From NCBI GenBank assembly GCA_028281285.1, contig JANQKF010000019.1, positions 248,001 through 312,000 of the forward strand: a DNA stretch of 64,000 nt, given 5' to 3'. A program made the position numbers and the translations under genes. Below the pieces are notes generated by a model. It saw only the letters and a list, made by a program, of their open reading frames with translations, was not told the origin of the DNA and did not search any database. Source of the stretch: Cyclobacteriaceae bacterium (GTDB taxonomy: Bacteria > Bacteroidota > Bacteroidia > Cytophagales > Cyclobacteriaceae). Shown piece by piece: positions 63,165 to 64,000 of the stretch (the stretch's first letter is position 1; each line of letters opens with the position of its first letter).

Positions 63165-64000
63165 CTAATGATTTATCGGAATTTTGCTTAGGAGCTTTTC
63201 AATAATCTGTTCAGTGGTTACCCCATCAGCTTCCGCTTCATAGTTAAGAATGATTCGGTGATTGAGTACATCAGAGGCAATTTCCTTAATGTCTTCAGGG
63301 AGCACATAGTCTCTGTGATTGAAATAAGCGATTGCTTTAGCAGCGAGGTTCAGGTTGATACTTGCCCTCGGAGAGGCACCGAATTGAATATAATAGGCCT
63401 CCTCATCCAACCCAAAGCTTTTTGGGTTTCTGGTGGCGAATACCAATTCGATGATATATCGCTCCAATGATTCGGATATCGACACTTGATTTACCTCATC
63501 GCGAATATTGAAGATGTCTTCTTTAGAGATTAGCTTTTCAAGAGAAGGACTGAATTTCATATCAGACATACGTCTCATTACTTCAAGCTCTTCGTCTTTG
63601 CTTGGATAATTCACTTTTACCTTAAGCATGAAACGGTCAATTTGTGCTTCTGGCAACCCATAGGTTCCTTCCTGTTCCACAGGGTTCTGAGTTGCGAGCA
63701 CCAGGAACGGCCGGTCAAGCTTATAGCTCTCTTCACCGATCGTCACAGTCTTTTCCTGCATGGCTTCAAGAAGTGCAGATTGTACCTTCGCAGGTGCACG
63801 GTTGATTTCATCGGCTAATACCACGTTGGCAAAAATAGGTCCCTTTTTTACCTCAAATTCTCCCTTCTTTTGGTTGTAGATCATCGTACCGATCAGGTCG
63901 GCAGGTAAGAGGTCAGGAGTGAATTGGATTCGTTGAAAATCGAGATGGAGTACATCCGCCAGTGTATTGACGGTTAAGGTCTTGGCAATTCCGGGAACTC
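63165..64000 (-). CDS. MoxR-family AAA+ ATPase (5' part outside window)
   Basis: The visible C-terminal portion of a MoxR ATPase; the frame is open past the right edge, where the Walker A end VPGIAKT is just in view, so only the first part of the protein is missing. Further motifs are VVLADEINRAPAKVQSALLEAMQE (Walker B), FLVLATQNPVEQEGTYGLPEAQIDRFMLKV (sensor 1 and arginine finger region) and the lid domain ending IIEKLLSKIPIN. MoxR proteins act as chaperones for membrane or secreted complexes, usually beside DUF58 and von Willebrand factor A genes, which should lie downstream on the minus strand; instead the neighbouring gene in this window is the beta-helix lipoprotein, so those partners are not in the usual downstream place. 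Confidence 0.93.
   Translation of the reverse strand, partial: VPGIAKTLTVNTLADVLHLDFQRIQFTPDLLPADLIGTMIYNQKKGEFEVKKGPIFANVVLADEINRAPAKVQSALLEAMQEKTVTIGEESYKLDRPFLVLATQNPVEQEGTYGLPEAQIDRFMLKVKVNYPSKDEELEVMRRMSDMKFSPSLEKLISKEDIFNIRDEVNQVSISESLERYIIELVFATRNPKSFGLDEEAYYIQFGASPRASINLNLAAKAIAYFNHRDYVLPEDIKEIASDVLNHRIILNYEAEADGVTTEQIIEKLLSKIPINH

Noticed and set aside
1..64000. CRISPR arrays, tRNA, rRNA, IS elements, integrases
   Set aside because: I looked for regularly spaced repeats, cloverleaf-type sequences and transposase-like frames and found none.

Overview
The window looks like a chromosomal segment of a Bacteroidota bacterium, most likely of the order Cytophagales and probably free-living. 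The signs are TonB-dependent receptors with STN and carboxypeptidase-like N-terminal domains, a FecI/FecR-type sigma/anti-sigma pair, DUF4249 and DUF5916 proteins, several LytS/LytTR two-component systems, almost no Shine-Dalgarno sequences, and several sites resembling the Bacteroidota promoter (TTG or TTTG, about 19 bases, TAnnTTTG). Most of it is ordinary core genome. I see no rRNA, tRNA, insertion sequence, prophage or CRISPR array.

Layout. 1-6 kb: the end of an iron-type TonB receptor, a nitroreductase, and a small specialised-metabolism locus (methyltransferase, secreted hypothetical protein, type III polyketide synthase, UbiA-like prenyltransferase, FAD oxidoreductase) whose genes alternate strand. 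6-10 kb: a large secreted zinc metalloprotease and a retropepsin-PDZ protein. 10-15.7 kb: a TPR-CHAT (caspase-fold) protein with periplasmic topology, facing a membrane-spanning TPR anti-sigma-like protein and its ECF sigma factor, then a single-domain response regulator. 15.7-29 kb: housekeeping (glyA, tatC, rpiB, rbfA, a LolC/E-like permease, a SNF2 helicase, a YtoQ-like protein, radA, a DM13 protein, a D-cysteine desulfhydrase-like enzyme, an RluD-type synthase) plus a hemolysin III/Kv-channel pair. 30-44.5 kb: outer-membrane genes (TonB receptor plus DUF4249, an OMP_b-brl_3 receptor, a DUF5916 protein) interleaved with three LytTR regulators, two histidine kinases and a type II NADH dehydrogenase. 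44.5-49.5 kb: uvrA, a membrane-anchored endonuclease/exonuclease/phosphatase protein, and a winged-helix regulator with its membrane partner. 49.5-56 kb: an ECF sigma, FecR and TonB-receptor operon that has no SusD but ends with two paralogous putative outer-membrane barrels, one carrying its own STN domain. 56-64 kb: HAD hydrolase, LOG protein, TIGR01777 epimerase, a MITE-like repeat, a TonB receptor with a beta-helix lipoprotein, and a MoxR ATPase cut by the right edge.

The systems that best repay a second look are: (a) the CHAT, anti-sigma and sigma module, where both TPR proteins are predicted to lie mainly in the periplasm; (b) the sigma-FecR-receptor operon with an STN domain fused to a small barrel; (c) the type III PKS/UbiA/FAD/methyltransferase locus; (d) the winged-helix regulator, for which two identical-arm operators ACTTTG-N5-CAAAGT can be read at the promoters it probably controls; and (e) an intergenic segment at 36.9-37.16 kb with stem-loops and an orphan terminator that might encode a small RNA.
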